Source: Acidobacteriota bacterium
GTDB taxonomy: Bacteria > Acidobacteriota > Aminicenantia > Aminicenantales > Aminicenantaceae
NCBI GenBank assembly: GCA_030609975.1
Contig: JAUWSR010000064.1
Coordinates: 1 to 13,595 of the forward strand
Length of the DNA: 13,595 bases
Direction of reading: 5' to 3'
The position numbers and the translations under genes are program-made. Below are positions 1 to 6,860 of this stretch, piece after piece; the first letter of the stretch is position 1; each line of letters starts with the position of its first letter. A model generated the notes under the pieces. It was not told where the DNA came from and ran no database searches. It saw nothing but the letters and a program-made list of their open reading frames with translations.

Positions 1-369
1 GATGGTGATGTGTTGATACATGCCATCATCGATGCTCTGCTGGGGGCTCTGGGAGAAAAGGACATCGGGCAGTGCTTCCCCGATACCGATCCAGCCTTTA
101 AGAATATCCAGAGCACAAAGCTGCTGGCACTTGTGGCCTTAAGGCTTAAGGAAAACCAGGCTGAGATCTTGAATGTGGATACCATTGTTGTGGCCGAGCA
201 GCCCAAGCTCGCTCCCCATGTATCCGCCATGAAGAAAGTCCTGTGCCCGATCTTGGGGTTGGGCGAGAAAGATCTGAGCATCAAAGCCAAGACCCATGAG
301 GGCATGGGAGAGGTCGGAGAAGGCAAAGCCATCGCCGCCTGGGCCACCGTCCTACTCCAAATGACCTAA
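1..369 (+). CDS. ispF: 2-C-methyl-D-erythritol 2,4-cyclodiphosphate synthase, 3' part (5' end outside window)
   Basis: IspF converts CDP-ME 2-phosphate to 2-C-methyl-D-erythritol 2,4-cyclodiphosphate with release of CMP, in the cytosolic MEP isoprenoid pathway. The frame is open from base 1 and gives about 122 residues; full-length IspF is about 157, so roughly the first 35 are missing, including the first metal ligands. Recognisable blocks are DGDVLIHAIIDALLGA at the window start (its His is the metal-binding His of the family), DIGQCFPDTDPAFKN, NVDTIVVAEQPKLAPH, and the C-terminal KTHEGMGEVGEG block that contacts CMP. The taa stop is at 367-369. A GTG at base 10 is not a start, because the conserved homology continues upstream of it. 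The next same-strand gene begins 344 bases later. The identification is secure on motif grounds. Confidence 0.95.
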   Translation, partial: DGDVLIHAIIDALLGALGEKDIGQCFPDTDPAFKNIQSTKLLALVALRLKENQAEILNVDTIVVAEQPKLAPHVSAMKKVLCPILGLGEKDLSIKAKTHEGMGEVGEGKAIAAWATVLLQMT

Positions 370-448
370 GCTAAAATTAATACCCCGTCAGTTTAATCCG
401 CAGGAAAAGATAGCGGTTTTTAACATATATGTTTCTTTTAATCCCTAT

Positions 449-458
449 CCCTATAGGG
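449..458. repeat. Perfect 10-base palindrome CCCTATAGGG
   Basis: CCCTATAGGG is its own reverse complement. It sits inside the left arm of the foldable element and could be a small protein-binding site or simply part of the RNA fold. Confidence 0.4.
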
Positions 459-477
459 TGGGAGGATGGGGATGGGG
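456..477 (+). other. Potential G-quadruplex on the plus strand
   Basis: Four G-runs (456-458, 460-462, 468-471, 474-477) are separated by loops of 1, 5 and 2 bases. This satisfies the usual intramolecular G-quadruplex pattern of G3+ tracts with loops of 1-7. It overlaps both competing stems of the surrounding element. Whether it forms is unknown. Confidence 0.45.
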
Positions 478-713
478 ATTGGTTGGGCACGAAGGGTCAA
501 GCCGCCCTTGAAGAAAGAGAGGAGAACACTCTCAACGGTTTGGCCCAACCAATCCCGAAGCGTAAATAGCGCGCCCAAGGGATTTCTTTTCAAGAGTTTC
601 ATATTTATCCTTGTTTTCTTTTTCTCTGTCCAGCACTAATATAGACGGGCGATGGCAGGAAAAGGTTTCCCCGTATTGAAACTTCGGTGAGGATACGAGA
701 TAATCAAAGGATT

Positions 714-2207
714 ATGAGCCAACCTAAGACATTGGATCGACGGACTTTTATTAAACATTCGGCAACGTGTCTGGCCGGAACGGCCTTAGCGCCGTCCCTG
801 TTCCAGGGGTGTTCTCAAACAGCCCCTTCTAAACCGCCCAACCTGCTGATCGTGTTCCCGGACCAGATGCGGGCCCAGGCTCAGGGATTCATGCAGGCCG
901 ATCCCGTGCTCACACCTGTGCTGGACAGCTTCGCTCAGGAAAGCCTTGTTTTCTCACAAGCCATAAGCAATTATCCCGTATGCAGCCCTTTCCGGGCCAT
1001 GCTTATGACGGGCAAATATCCTCATGGAAACGGTGTCTTGGCCAACTGCAACACCAATGGAGCGGAGGTTGGTTACGAGCTGGGGGCGGAAGAGATCTGC
1101 TGGTCGGATATCTTGAAAGAGAAAGGCTACAGCTTGGGTTATATCGGAAAGTGGCACCTGGATTCTCCTTATAAGCCCTACGTCGAATGCTACAACAACC
1201 GGGAAGATTTTGCCTGGAATGAATGGTGCCCGCCTTCGCGCCGGCATGGATTCGATTTCTGGTATGCCTACGGGACCTTTGACCGGCATATGAATCCCAT
1301 GTACTGGGACACGAATGCCACCAGGGATGGCGCCAAGTGGGTGGAGCAGTGGGGCCCGGAACACGAAGCCGATCAGGCTGTCCGTTACCTTCGAAATCAG
1401 GACGGCACTCTGCGGGACCCGGACCAACCGTTCGCTCTGGTGGTCTCCATGAATCCTCCCCACATGCCCTATGATCAATTCCCTGAAAAATATCTAGCCG
1501 GGTACATGGATAAAACACTGGAAGAGCTGTGTAACCACCCCGGCATCCCTCCCGCAGGTACGCGATGGGGGGACTACTACCGGAAACACATCCGCAATTA
1601 TTTGGCTATGACTACTGGGGTGGATGAACAATTCGGCCGCATCTTAGCGGAATTACAGGCTCAAGGGCTGGAGGACGACACCATCGTGCTTTTCACTTCT
1701 GACCATGGCAACTGCCTGGGGATCCACGATCAGATCTCCAAGAATAACCACTTCGAAGAGTCCATGCGGGTTCCCTTTTTGCTGCGGTGGCCTGGGCGGA
1801 TACAGCCCCGGCAGGACGATCTGCTTTTTTCCAGCCCGGATATTTATCCCTCGCTACTGAATCTGATGGGTTTTGCAGAAGACATCCCGCAGGGAGTGGA
1901 AGGCCGCAGTTTTGCCGATCTGATCCTCAATGACCGTGGGGATCGACCGGCCTCACAGCTTTATCTCTGGATGCCCTACGGGCGGCCGGGCTGGGGCCGA
2001 CGGGGCGTTCGAACACATAACCACACGCTCATGCTCAGCCGGCTACCGGACCAGCCGGATGAGGTTGTGCTGCATGATAACCAAATTGATCCTTTTCAAT
2101 TAAAAAATATAGCAGAGTCGAGTGTAGACATCGTGAACCATCTGCGGAGGCAAGAGCTGATTCCCTGGCTGCAGCGGACAAACGATCCCTGGCTGCAGAA
2201 CCTGTAG
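714..2207 (+). CDS. Tat-exported sulfatase of the formylglycine (S1/alkaline phosphatase fold) family
   Basis: Predicted to hydrolyse a sulfate ester outside the cytoplasm; the substrate is not evident. It has 497 residues from ATG 714. The N-terminus carries a twin-arginine signal, DRRTFIK (R9, R10), then a hydrophobic stretch ending in LFQGC (C33), a weak lipobox. The sulfatase signature is CSPFRAMLMTG, so C90 is the residue converted to formylglycine (CxPxR type). Other family residues are D50-Q51 in FPDQMR, K146 and H148 in GKWHLD, H250 in NPPH, and D330/H331/N333 in TSDHGN, followed by GIHDQ. I prefer ATG 714, preceded by AAAGG at 706-710, over the GTG at 687, because the Tat signal starts normally from it. 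The gene ends 13 bases before gltX and is probably cotranscribed with it. No maturase gene is in the window. Confidence 0.9.
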   Translation: MSQPKTLDRRTFIKHSATCLAGTALAPSLFQGCSQTAPSKPPNLLIVFPDQMRAQAQGFMQADPVLTPVLDSFAQESLVFSQAISNYPVCSPFRAMLMTGKYPHGNGVLANCNTNGAEVGYELGAEEICWSDILKEKGYSLGYIGKWHLDSPYKPYVECYNNREDFAWNEWCPPSRRHGFDFWYAYGTFDRHMNPMYWDTNATRDGAKWVEQWGPEHEADQAVRYLRNQDGTLRDPDQPFALVVSMNPPHMPYDQFPEKYLAGYMDKTLEELCNHPGIPPAGTRWGDYYRKHIRNYLAMTTGVDEQFGRILAELQAQGLEDDTIVLFTSDHGNCLGIHDQISKNNHFEESMRVPFLLRWPGRIQPRQDDLLFSSPDIYPSLLNLMGFAEDIPQGVEGRSFADLILNDRGDRPASQLYLWMPYGRPGWGRRGVRTHNHTLMLSRLPDQPDEVVLHDNQIDPFQLKNIAESSVDIVNHLRRQELIPWLQRTNDPWLQNL

Positions 2208-2215
2208 AAGGAGAT
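2208..2215 (+). promoter_or_regulatory. Strong ribosome binding site of gltX
   Basis: AAGGAGAT follows directly on the sulfatase stop codon and lies five bases before ATG 2221. The two genes are therefore tightly packed and gltX is translated from its own strong site. Confidence 0.8.
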
Positions 2216-2220
2216 ACGAC

Positions 2221-3717
2221 ATGGAGACTGAGAAAATAAGAGTGCGATTTGCCCCCAGCCCTACGGGTCTGCTGCATGTCGGCAATGCCCGCACCGCGCT
2301 TTTTAACTGGTTATATGCCCGGCAGCAGGGAGGAGTCTATATCCTGCGGATCGAGGACACGGACAGGGAAAGATCGGCTGAGGAGTATGAAGGGAAGCTG
2401 ATCGAGGATCTCCGTTGGCTCGGGCTGGATTGGGATGAAGGCCCTGATGTTCAGGGAGAATTCGGTCCTTACCGCCAATCCCAGCGGCTGGAAATATATG
2501 CCTCTTGCACTCAACAGTTGCTGGAAGAGGGAAAAGCCTACCACTGCTTTTGCTCACCAGAAGAACTTGAAAAGGAGCGAAAAAAGGCCCTGAAGGCAGG
2601 CACCACTCCGGTTTACAGCGGCAAATGTCGCTCTCTTCCGCGGGATAAGGCCCAAACTCGCCTGGCTGCAGGGGAAGAAGCTTCGATCCGCCTCAAAACG
2701 CCCGGCCGGGGGAATCTCTCCTTCACGGATCTTGTCCGGAGTAAGGTCTCTTTTGACTTGGCCCTGGTAGGCGACCCGGTGCTGGTGCGTTCCAACGGTC
2801 TTCCTGCTTACAACTATGTGGTGGTGATCGATGACCACCGGATGCAGATCAGTCATGTGATTCGAGGGGAGGACCACTTGGCCAACACTGTACGTCAGAT
2901 CCTCACTTTTCAAGCCTTGGGATATCCTCTGCCTCAGTATGCCCATCTCTCTATGGTGATGGGAGAGGACAACGCGCGTTTGAGCAAAAGACACGGCGCT
3001 ACGGCAGTAGATCAATTTGGAAAAGACGGCATCCTTCCCCAGGCTTTGTTCAACTATCTGGCCCTTTTGGGATGGTCACCACCCGATGGTCAGGAAGTTT
3101 TAACCCCAGCGGAATTGGTGAAACTCTTTGACTTGAACAGAGTCAGCCGCTCAGCGGCTATCTTTGATTACGGCAAGCTGCACTGGCTCAACCGGCAGTA
3201 TATGAAGGCTCTCCCACCCCGGGAGATGGCCGAGACGGCGGCCCCTTTTCTAAAGAATGCAGACTATCTTCCCAAAGCCATGAACCAGGCCCAGTGGGCC
3301 TGGTTGGAACAAGCGGTTTCCACACTGATCGAACGCGTGGACACATTTGCTGACCTCACAGAAAGCTTCGCGCTCCTGTTTGATTTTTCCCTAGATGGGC
3401 TCGATAAAGATGAAAAAGACAGCCTGCAAACGGAATGCGCTACCAAGGTCTTGGATGTCTTTGCCCAAAAGCTGAAAGAGATCGAACGCTTGGATTATGA
3501 GACCTTTGCCACCCTGACACAGGAGATAAAGACTGAGACCGGCTGCAAAGGCCGTGAGCTGTATCATCCGTTACGCTTGGCCCTGACCGGACGTTCCTCG
3601 GGATTGGACCTGGATAAGCTCATTCCTTTGGTCGAGTCCGGCGCCAAGCTGGATTTTCCCCGCCCGTTAAAAAACTGTGCCCAAAGAGTGGCCGAAACCC
3701 AAGCCTATCTCTCCTGA
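2221..3717 (+). CDS. gltX: Glutamyl-tRNA synthetase
   Basis: A class I aminoacyl-tRNA synthetase that attaches glutamate to tRNA in the cytosol; 498 residues, a normal length. The HIGH motif appears as HVGN (19-22) after RFAPSPTG, and the KMSKS motif as RLSKR (253-257) followed by HGA. A cysteine cluster at C109-x-C111 with C136 resembles the zinc-binding insertion of bacterial GluRS. The Rossmann core carries RIEDTDRERS and VIRGEDHLANT. The C-terminal third is the helical anticodon-binding region. From sequence I cannot say whether it also charges tRNA-Gln; no gatCAB genes are in the window. It lies 13 bases behind a sulfatase gene, and its stop is only 29 bases from the stop of the convergent oxidoreductase gene, with no obvious hairpin terminator between them. 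Confidence 0.97.
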   Translation: METEKIRVRFAPSPTGLLHVGNARTALFNWLYARQQGGVYILRIEDTDRERSAEEYEGKLIEDLRWLGLDWDEGPDVQGEFGPYRQSQRLEIYASCTQQLLEEGKAYHCFCSPEELEKERKKALKAGTTPVYSGKCRSLPRDKAQTRLAAGEEASIRLKTPGRGNLSFTDLVRSKVSFDLALVGDPVLVRSNGLPAYNYVVVIDDHRMQISHVIRGEDHLANTVRQILTFQALGYPLPQYAHLSMVMGEDNARLSKRHGATAVDQFGKDGILPQALFNYLALLGWSPPDGQEVLTPAELVKLFDLNRVSRSAAIFDYGKLHWLNRQYMKALPPREMAETAAPFLKNADYLPKAMNQAQWAWLEQAVSTLIERVDTFADLTESFALLFDFSLDGLDKDEKDSLQTECATKVLDVFAQKLKEIERLDYETFATLTQEIKTETGCKGRELYHPLRLALTGRSSGLDLDKLIPLVESGAKLDFPRPLKNCAQRVAETQAYLS

Positions 3718-3746
3718 CACCAGAGTTAGATCCTGCCTGGGAGTGA

Positions 3747-4958
3747 TTAATCTTTATCTATTATTTTCTGGATGATTTTTCCGGTGGCTTTTTCTTTAAG
3801 GATGAGTTTGGTCCGGCCGTTGGGCATGCGTTCTTTTTTTATAATGATATGCGGATCTTCTTCTGGGACTTGATGGGAGGCTTCCGGCTCCAGCTTCTGA
3901 CCGTCGTCCCCAAATTCCAGCGAGAGCGGTTCCCATTTTTTGGTTTGGGCCGAGCGATAACAGGCATCGATGATGGCATTGACCACATAACCGTCATAAA
4001 AGGTTTCCATAGGGTTGCTGCCTGCATCCAAGGCATTGAACATATCAACGAACATGTGTGTGTAACCAAGTTCATGGACCTCATCCCCGACCGGGAAAAG
4101 CCAACCGGTATCACTTTCTGCCTTCTCTGCGACATAGCCGCCTTGTCCTACCGTTGTGAACATCTCGAAGCCGGTCCTGAGGAAATGATCGATCCAGAGG
4201 GTGCCTTCCGTGCCGGAAACCTCATCCCGCAGGTCCATGCCTCCGCGAAATGCCCAGCTCACCTCGAACTGCCCCATCGCTCCATTCTGGAAGCGTATCA
4301 GACCGATGCCGTGATCTTCAGCGTCGATGGGATGCACCAGGGTATCCGCCCAACACATGACCTCTAGGGGTCTGATCTCTTTCCCGATAAAGTTGCGGAT
4401 GATCTCGATACAGTGACAGCCCATATCGATGATGGCACCGCCGCCGGCCCGCTCCTTATCCCAGAACCAATCGCTGTGGGGCCCGGCATGGGTTTCGCGC
4501 GAGCGCACCCAAAGCACTTGTCCCAGTGCCCCGTTTTTAACGGACTCCAGTGACTTTAAGGTCTTGGGAGGATAGACGAGGTCCTCGAGATAGCCGCTAA
4601 AGACACCGGCTTGCGCGACGGCCGCGAGCATTTCTTTGGCCTCCGCCGCTGTGCGTGCCAGTGGCTTGGTACACAGGACTGCTTTGCCCGCAGCCGCAGC
4701 CATCAGCACGGCTTTTTTGTGCATGTCGTTGGGGATTCCCACCACCACCACATCCGTCTCTGGGTCATAGACAGCTTGTTCCATATCGGTGGTCCATTTT
4801 GGGATCCCCCATTCCTCCGCGAACTCTTTCGCTTTTTTGCCATCCTGGGAATAAACCATGTGCATCCGGTCTCGTCCCCGCTGCTGATGAAGCGTCATGG
4901 TATAGAACGTGCCGATAAGGCCGGTGCCTAACAACGTTATCTTGTGTTCTTTCTGCAT
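3747..4958 (-). CDS. Gfo/Idh/MocA-family NAD(P)-dependent oxidoreductase
   Basis: Probably a cytosolic sugar or polyol dehydrogenase; substrate unknown. It has 403 residues from ATG 4958. The N-terminal Rossmann fold has GTGLIG (11-16) and the VVVGIPNDMH strand-turn. The family's EKP active-site motif reads CTKP (96-99), keeping the lysine (K98) but losing the glutamate. The second domain has GGGAIIDMGCH with D178 and H182, the expected catalytic neighbourhood. After the usual domain there is a charged tail of about 45 residues rich in Lys and Glu, which I do not recognise. A TTG at 4970 is possible, but ATG 4958 is preceded by GGAG at a six-base distance. The gene lies 39 bases downstream of a sulfatase on the same strand and is probably in an operon with it, which suggests action on a desulfated sugar. 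Confidence 0.9.
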   Translation of the reverse strand: MQKEHKITLLGTGLIGTFYTMTLHQQRGRDRMHMVYSQDGKKAKEFAEEWGIPKWTTDMEQAVYDPETDVVVVGIPNDMHKKAVLMAAAAGKAVLCTKPLARTAAEAKEMLAAVAQAGVFSGYLEDLVYPPKTLKSLESVKNGALGQVLWVRSRETHAGPHSDWFWDKERAGGGAIIDMGCHCIEIIRNFIGKEIRPLEVMCWADTLVHPIDAEDHGIGLIRFQNGAMGQFEVSWAFRGGMDLRDEVSGTEGTLWIDHFLRTGFEMFTTVGQGGYVAEKAESDTGWLFPVGDEVHELGYTHMFVDMFNALDAGSNPMETFYDGYVVNAIIDACYRSAQTKKWEPLSLEFGDDGQKLEPEASHQVPEEDPHIIIKKERMPNGRTKLILKEKATGKIIQKIIDKD

Positions 4959-4964
4959 TTTATT

Positions 4965-4968
4965 CTCC
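4965..4968 (-). promoter_or_regulatory. Ribosome binding site deciding the start of the oxidoreductase
   Basis: On the minus strand, TTTTGGAGAATAAA immediately precedes ATG 4958. The GGAG core is six bases upstream, so the ATG is preferred over the TTG at 4970, which would lie within this sequence. Confidence 0.7.
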
Positions 4969-4997
4969 AAAATTCGTGAGTTTCGGATGATACTTTA

Positions 4998-6530
4998 TCA
5001 ATTTAGGGTATCTTCTTCCTGCTGTTTCTCGAATACGCCGGTATTCCCTTTGGACCAGATCGGGAATAAGGACTCGACGATGTCTGGAAGATCGCGGGCG
5101 ATATTCTGATCCTCGAAGGGGTCGGTGGCATGATCATACAGCTCGATGATGGGCTGTTCGTCCCGGAAATACCGGGTCAGCCGGTATCTCTCGGTTCTCA
5201 CGGTGATCCCTTTGCGATAATACCCATAGGCGGCATTTTCCCAGTGTGTTTTACCGGATTCATTCCAGAGCACATCCAAACTCCTGCCTTGAGAGGGATA
5301 GGGCATGTCCACTCCACAGAGTTTCATCAGCGTGGGATAGATATCGATACTGCTGACAATACTGTCGCAGGCAAGCCCCTTGCTCTTCATGCCGGGCGCT
5401 TTTAAAATCAACACACTCTTCAAGGCACGCTCAAAGAGGGTGTGTTTGCCCCATACCCTAAAATCACCCAGGTGCCAGCCGTGATCGCCCCAGACCACGA
5501 TGATGGTATTGTCCTCCAATCCCAGCCTTTTCAGTTCGGCCAGGACCTTGCCTATTTGAACGTCAATATAACTGACACAGGCGAAATAGGCATGCGTGAG
5601 CTTGCGGGCATAAGCCTCGGATACCGCTTGTGAGAGGGAGGCCTTTTCTTCCCCCAGGTGATACTGATTGAATTCCCCGCTTTCATGTAGGCTGGCGACG
5701 TTCACCGCCATCGGGATATTGGGAGAAGGGGTCAGGGGGATCTGCGATTCTTTGTACAGATCCCAGTATTTCTTGGGGGCATTAAAGGGAAGGTGGGGTT
5801 TAAAAAACCCCACGCCCAGGAAGAATGGTTTTTTCCCAGCGGCCAGCTCCTGAAGCTTGGAGACAGCTAAAGCAGCAGTCAAACCGTCAGGATATCCTTC
5901 ATCCTCCACCTTTGCGTTTTCGTAGGGTTTGACCATTTTGTTACGGCTCTGGCGGTTGGATCCATCGGCATAGGCAAAGAAGGCGTTCCAGCCCGTCTCC
6001 CACCTTCCGGGATCAAATAGCGCCTCGTCCCAGCTGTAAGGAAGCTCCCTGAAGGTTCCCTGAGGCTCTTCATATCCGTACAAAAAACCGTCGGGATAAT
6101 GGCCGATCTTACCGATGCCGACCGTAGCGTAGCCGTTACGCTTGAGATGATGGATGAAAGTTTCGGGTGCTTCAGCTTCGGGTCTGCCGGAAATGTAATC
6201 ACGGATGGCTTGATTGTCCAGATGCCCGGTTGTGCGTGGCAGCATCCCGGTGAGCAGAGTCCAACGAGAAGCGCCGCAGGTGGGGACATTGACAAAATGG
6301 TTGGTAAAAACCACGCCTTCCGCAGCCAGTCGATCCAGGCTGGGAGATATGATTTGGCTGTTTCCGTAGCATCCCAGCTCCGGGCGCAGGTCATCCACGC
6401 AGATAAAAAGGACATTGGGGGACTTGGCGGGCTGAGGATAGCAGCATACAAGTGCCAACATCAACAAAAAAGGAAAAAAAGCAGGTACAAAATGTATGCC
6501 TTTTTTCCCAAGGGCATATCCTAGGCTCAT
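4998..6530 (-). CDS. Exported iduronate-2-sulfatase-like sulfatase with CGASR active-site motif
   Basis: A sulfate-ester hydrolase of 510 residues. The N-terminus has GKKGIH followed by a hydrophobic segment (about 14-29), a Sec-type signal without a convincing lipobox. Hallmarks of the iduronate-2-sulfatase-like branch are VDDLRPELGCYG (D46, D47), GKIGHYP (K141, H144), FFKPHLPF (K244, H246), GDHGWHLGD (D349, H350) and WGKHTLFE (K362, H363). The formylglycine motif is CGASRWTLLTG with C85. It has Ala where CxPxR sulfatases have Pro, a variant I associate with radical-SAM (anSME-type) maturation and with environmental sulfatases. The start is the first ATG and has only a weak upstream GAG. The Gfo/Idh gene follows 39 bases downstream on the same strand. 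The likely substrate is a sulfated sugar or polysaccharide, but specificity cannot be read here. Confidence 0.92.
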   Translation of the reverse strand: MSLGYALGKKGIHFVPAFFPFLLMLALVCCYPQPAKSPNVLFICVDDLRPELGCYGNSQIISPSLDRLAAEGVVFTNHFVNVPTCGASRWTLLTGMLPRTTGHLDNQAIRDYISGRPEAEAPETFIHHLKRNGYATVGIGKIGHYPDGFLYGYEEPQGTFRELPYSWDEALFDPGRWETGWNAFFAYADGSNRQSRNKMVKPYENAKVEDEGYPDGLTAALAVSKLQELAAGKKPFFLGVGFFKPHLPFNAPKKYWDLYKESQIPLTPSPNIPMAVNVASLHESGEFNQYHLGEEKASLSQAVSEAYARKLTHAYFACVSYIDVQIGKVLAELKRLGLEDNTIIVVWGDHGWHLGDFRVWGKHTLFERALKSVLILKAPGMKSKGLACDSIVSSIDIYPTLMKLCGVDMPYPSQGRSLDVLWNESGKTHWENAAYGYYRKGITVRTERYRLTRYFRDEQPIIELYDHATDPFEDQNIARDLPDIVESLFPIWSKGNTGVFEKQQEEDTLN

Positions 6531-6698
6531 TGAGAATCTCTATAGGAAGGTGCTGATAGCTCCCAGCAGGGACAGCTTTGCAGCATCTCCAGTTATTCTT
6601 ATATAATATTTCATAATAAAAAGTCACGATATAAGCATTCCTAAGAACATTTTCCACAAATCAAGGACCAAAAAGCCAACTTCTTTGTTTAAAAAGTG

Positions 6699-6726
6699 TT
6701 GACAAGAGAGTTGTCATCATTATAAT
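6699..6726 (+). promoter_or_regulatory. Near-consensus sigma-70 promoter of the split-Soret cytochrome gene
   Basis: TTGACA at 6699-6704 and TATAAT at 6721-6726 are both perfect consensus hexamers with a 16-base spacer. Transcription would begin near 6733, giving a leader of about 125 bases before ATG 6861. A palindrome overlaps the -35 element and spacer, so the promoter is probably repressed under some conditions. Confidence 0.85.
6700..6716. promoter_or_regulatory. Operator-like inverted repeat TGACAA-N5-TTGTCA inside the promoter
   Basis: The arms at 6700-6705 and 6711-6716 are perfectly complementary and separated by GAGAG. The site covers five bases of the -35 hexamer and the first part of the spacer, the classic position for a dimeric repressor. 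The cognate regulator is not identifiable from the window. Confidence 0.6.
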
Positions 6727-6745
6727 TACTTTGTAAGTTTAGAAT

Positions 6746-6777
6746 ATATATATATCTTATTTATTAAGTATATATAT
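6746..6777 (+). other. AT-rich hairpin in the cytochrome leader
   Basis: Bases 6756-6759 (CTTA) pair with 6765-6768 (TAAG) around a TTTAT loop. The stem extends, past one bulged T, through an alternating AT arm (6746-6754 with 6769-6777). It lies just downstream of the expected transcription start and could act as a 5' stabilising structure or a thermally labile element. Confidence 0.45.
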
Positions 6778-6796
6778 TTATTAAATTTGCTCGCGT

Positions 6797-6828
6797 GGCA
6801 TGAAAAGCATGCCGGGCTTACTTTTTTT
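6797..6828 (+). other. Hairpin followed by T-run in the cytochrome leader (possible weak attenuator)
   Basis: GGCATG at 6797-6802 pairs with CATGCC at 6808-6813 around AAAAG. After eight bases comes a run of seven T (6822-6828), which ends 32 bases before the start codon. The stem is short and the spacing to the T-run is long, so it is at best a weak terminator or attenuator. Confidence 0.35.
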
Positions 6829-6849
6829 AATATGTAGTAATCAATTTAT

Positions 6850-6855
6850 AGGAGG
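6850..6855 (+). promoter_or_regulatory. Strong ribosome binding site of the split-Soret cytochrome gene
   Basis: AGGAGG lies five bases before ATG 6861 and fixes that start, which places the Tat signal at residues 6-30. Confidence 0.85.
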
Positions 6856-6860
6856 ACCTT

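Larger units (their letters stand above)
440..556 (+). other. Foldable RNA/DNA element with two mutually exclusive stems; identity unknown
   Basis: A perfect 14-base inverted repeat, GGGATTGGTTGGGC at 475-488 and GCCCAACCAATCCC at 543-556, encloses two small hairpins: AAGGG/CCCTT at 492-496/505-509 and GAGAG/CTCTC at 517-521/529-533. Bases 440-452 (AATCCCTATCCCT) can instead pair with 468-480, allowing two G-U pairs, and this uses up the first six bases of the 14-base arm. The two folds therefore compete, as in switch-type leaders. No T-run follows, so it is not a simple intrinsic terminator. I do not recognise a known riboswitch or small-RNA family. It could be a leader element for the sulfatase-gltX transcript, an independent small RNA, or the remnant of a small inverted-repeat element. 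Confidence 0.5.
370..713 (+). other. Non-coding gap between ispF and the first sulfatase gene
   Basis: No convincing coding frame lies in these 344 bases. They contain the G-rich, highly foldable element at 440-556 (listed separately), a pyrimidine-rich stretch around 585-630, and a short hairpin GGAAA/TTTCC at 658-662/666-670. A weak sigma-70-like pair, TTGAAA at 676-681 and GATAAT at 699-704 with a 17-base spacer, sits so close to the ATG at 714 that its transcript would be almost leaderless. I do not trust it as the main promoter. Confidence 0.6.
6531..6860. other. AT-rich divergent intergenic region
   Basis: It separates the minus-strand sulfatase from the plus-strand cytochrome gene. 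The right half holds the cytochrome promoter, an operator-like palindrome, an AT hairpin, a second hairpin and a strong ribosome binding site, all listed separately. The left half (6531-6690) should contain the minus-strand promoter. Several TATATA/TTATAT candidates exist around 6595-6635, but none has a convincing -35 partner. No coding frame is supported. Confidence 0.6.

Noticed and set aside
475..556. A miniature inverted-repeat transposable element
   Set aside because: The 14-base ends fit, but the flanks (GATG before, GAAG after) are not a target-site duplication, and the internal hairpins point equally well to a folded RNA. Kept as an unknown element.
676..704. Sigma-70 promoter TTGAAA-17-GATAAT for the first sulfatase
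   Set aside because: Transcription would start about three bases before the ATG and lose the ribosome binding site, so it is not accepted as the working promoter.
954..1518. Two overlapping minus-strand frames opposite the first sulfatase
   Set aside because: They lie entirely within the conserved sulfatase gene and show no recognisable domain or ribosome binding site.
3849..4367. Plus-strand frame of 172 codons opposite the oxidoreductase
   Set aside because: Shadow of the Gfo/Idh gene; composition is unstructured and no family motif is visible.
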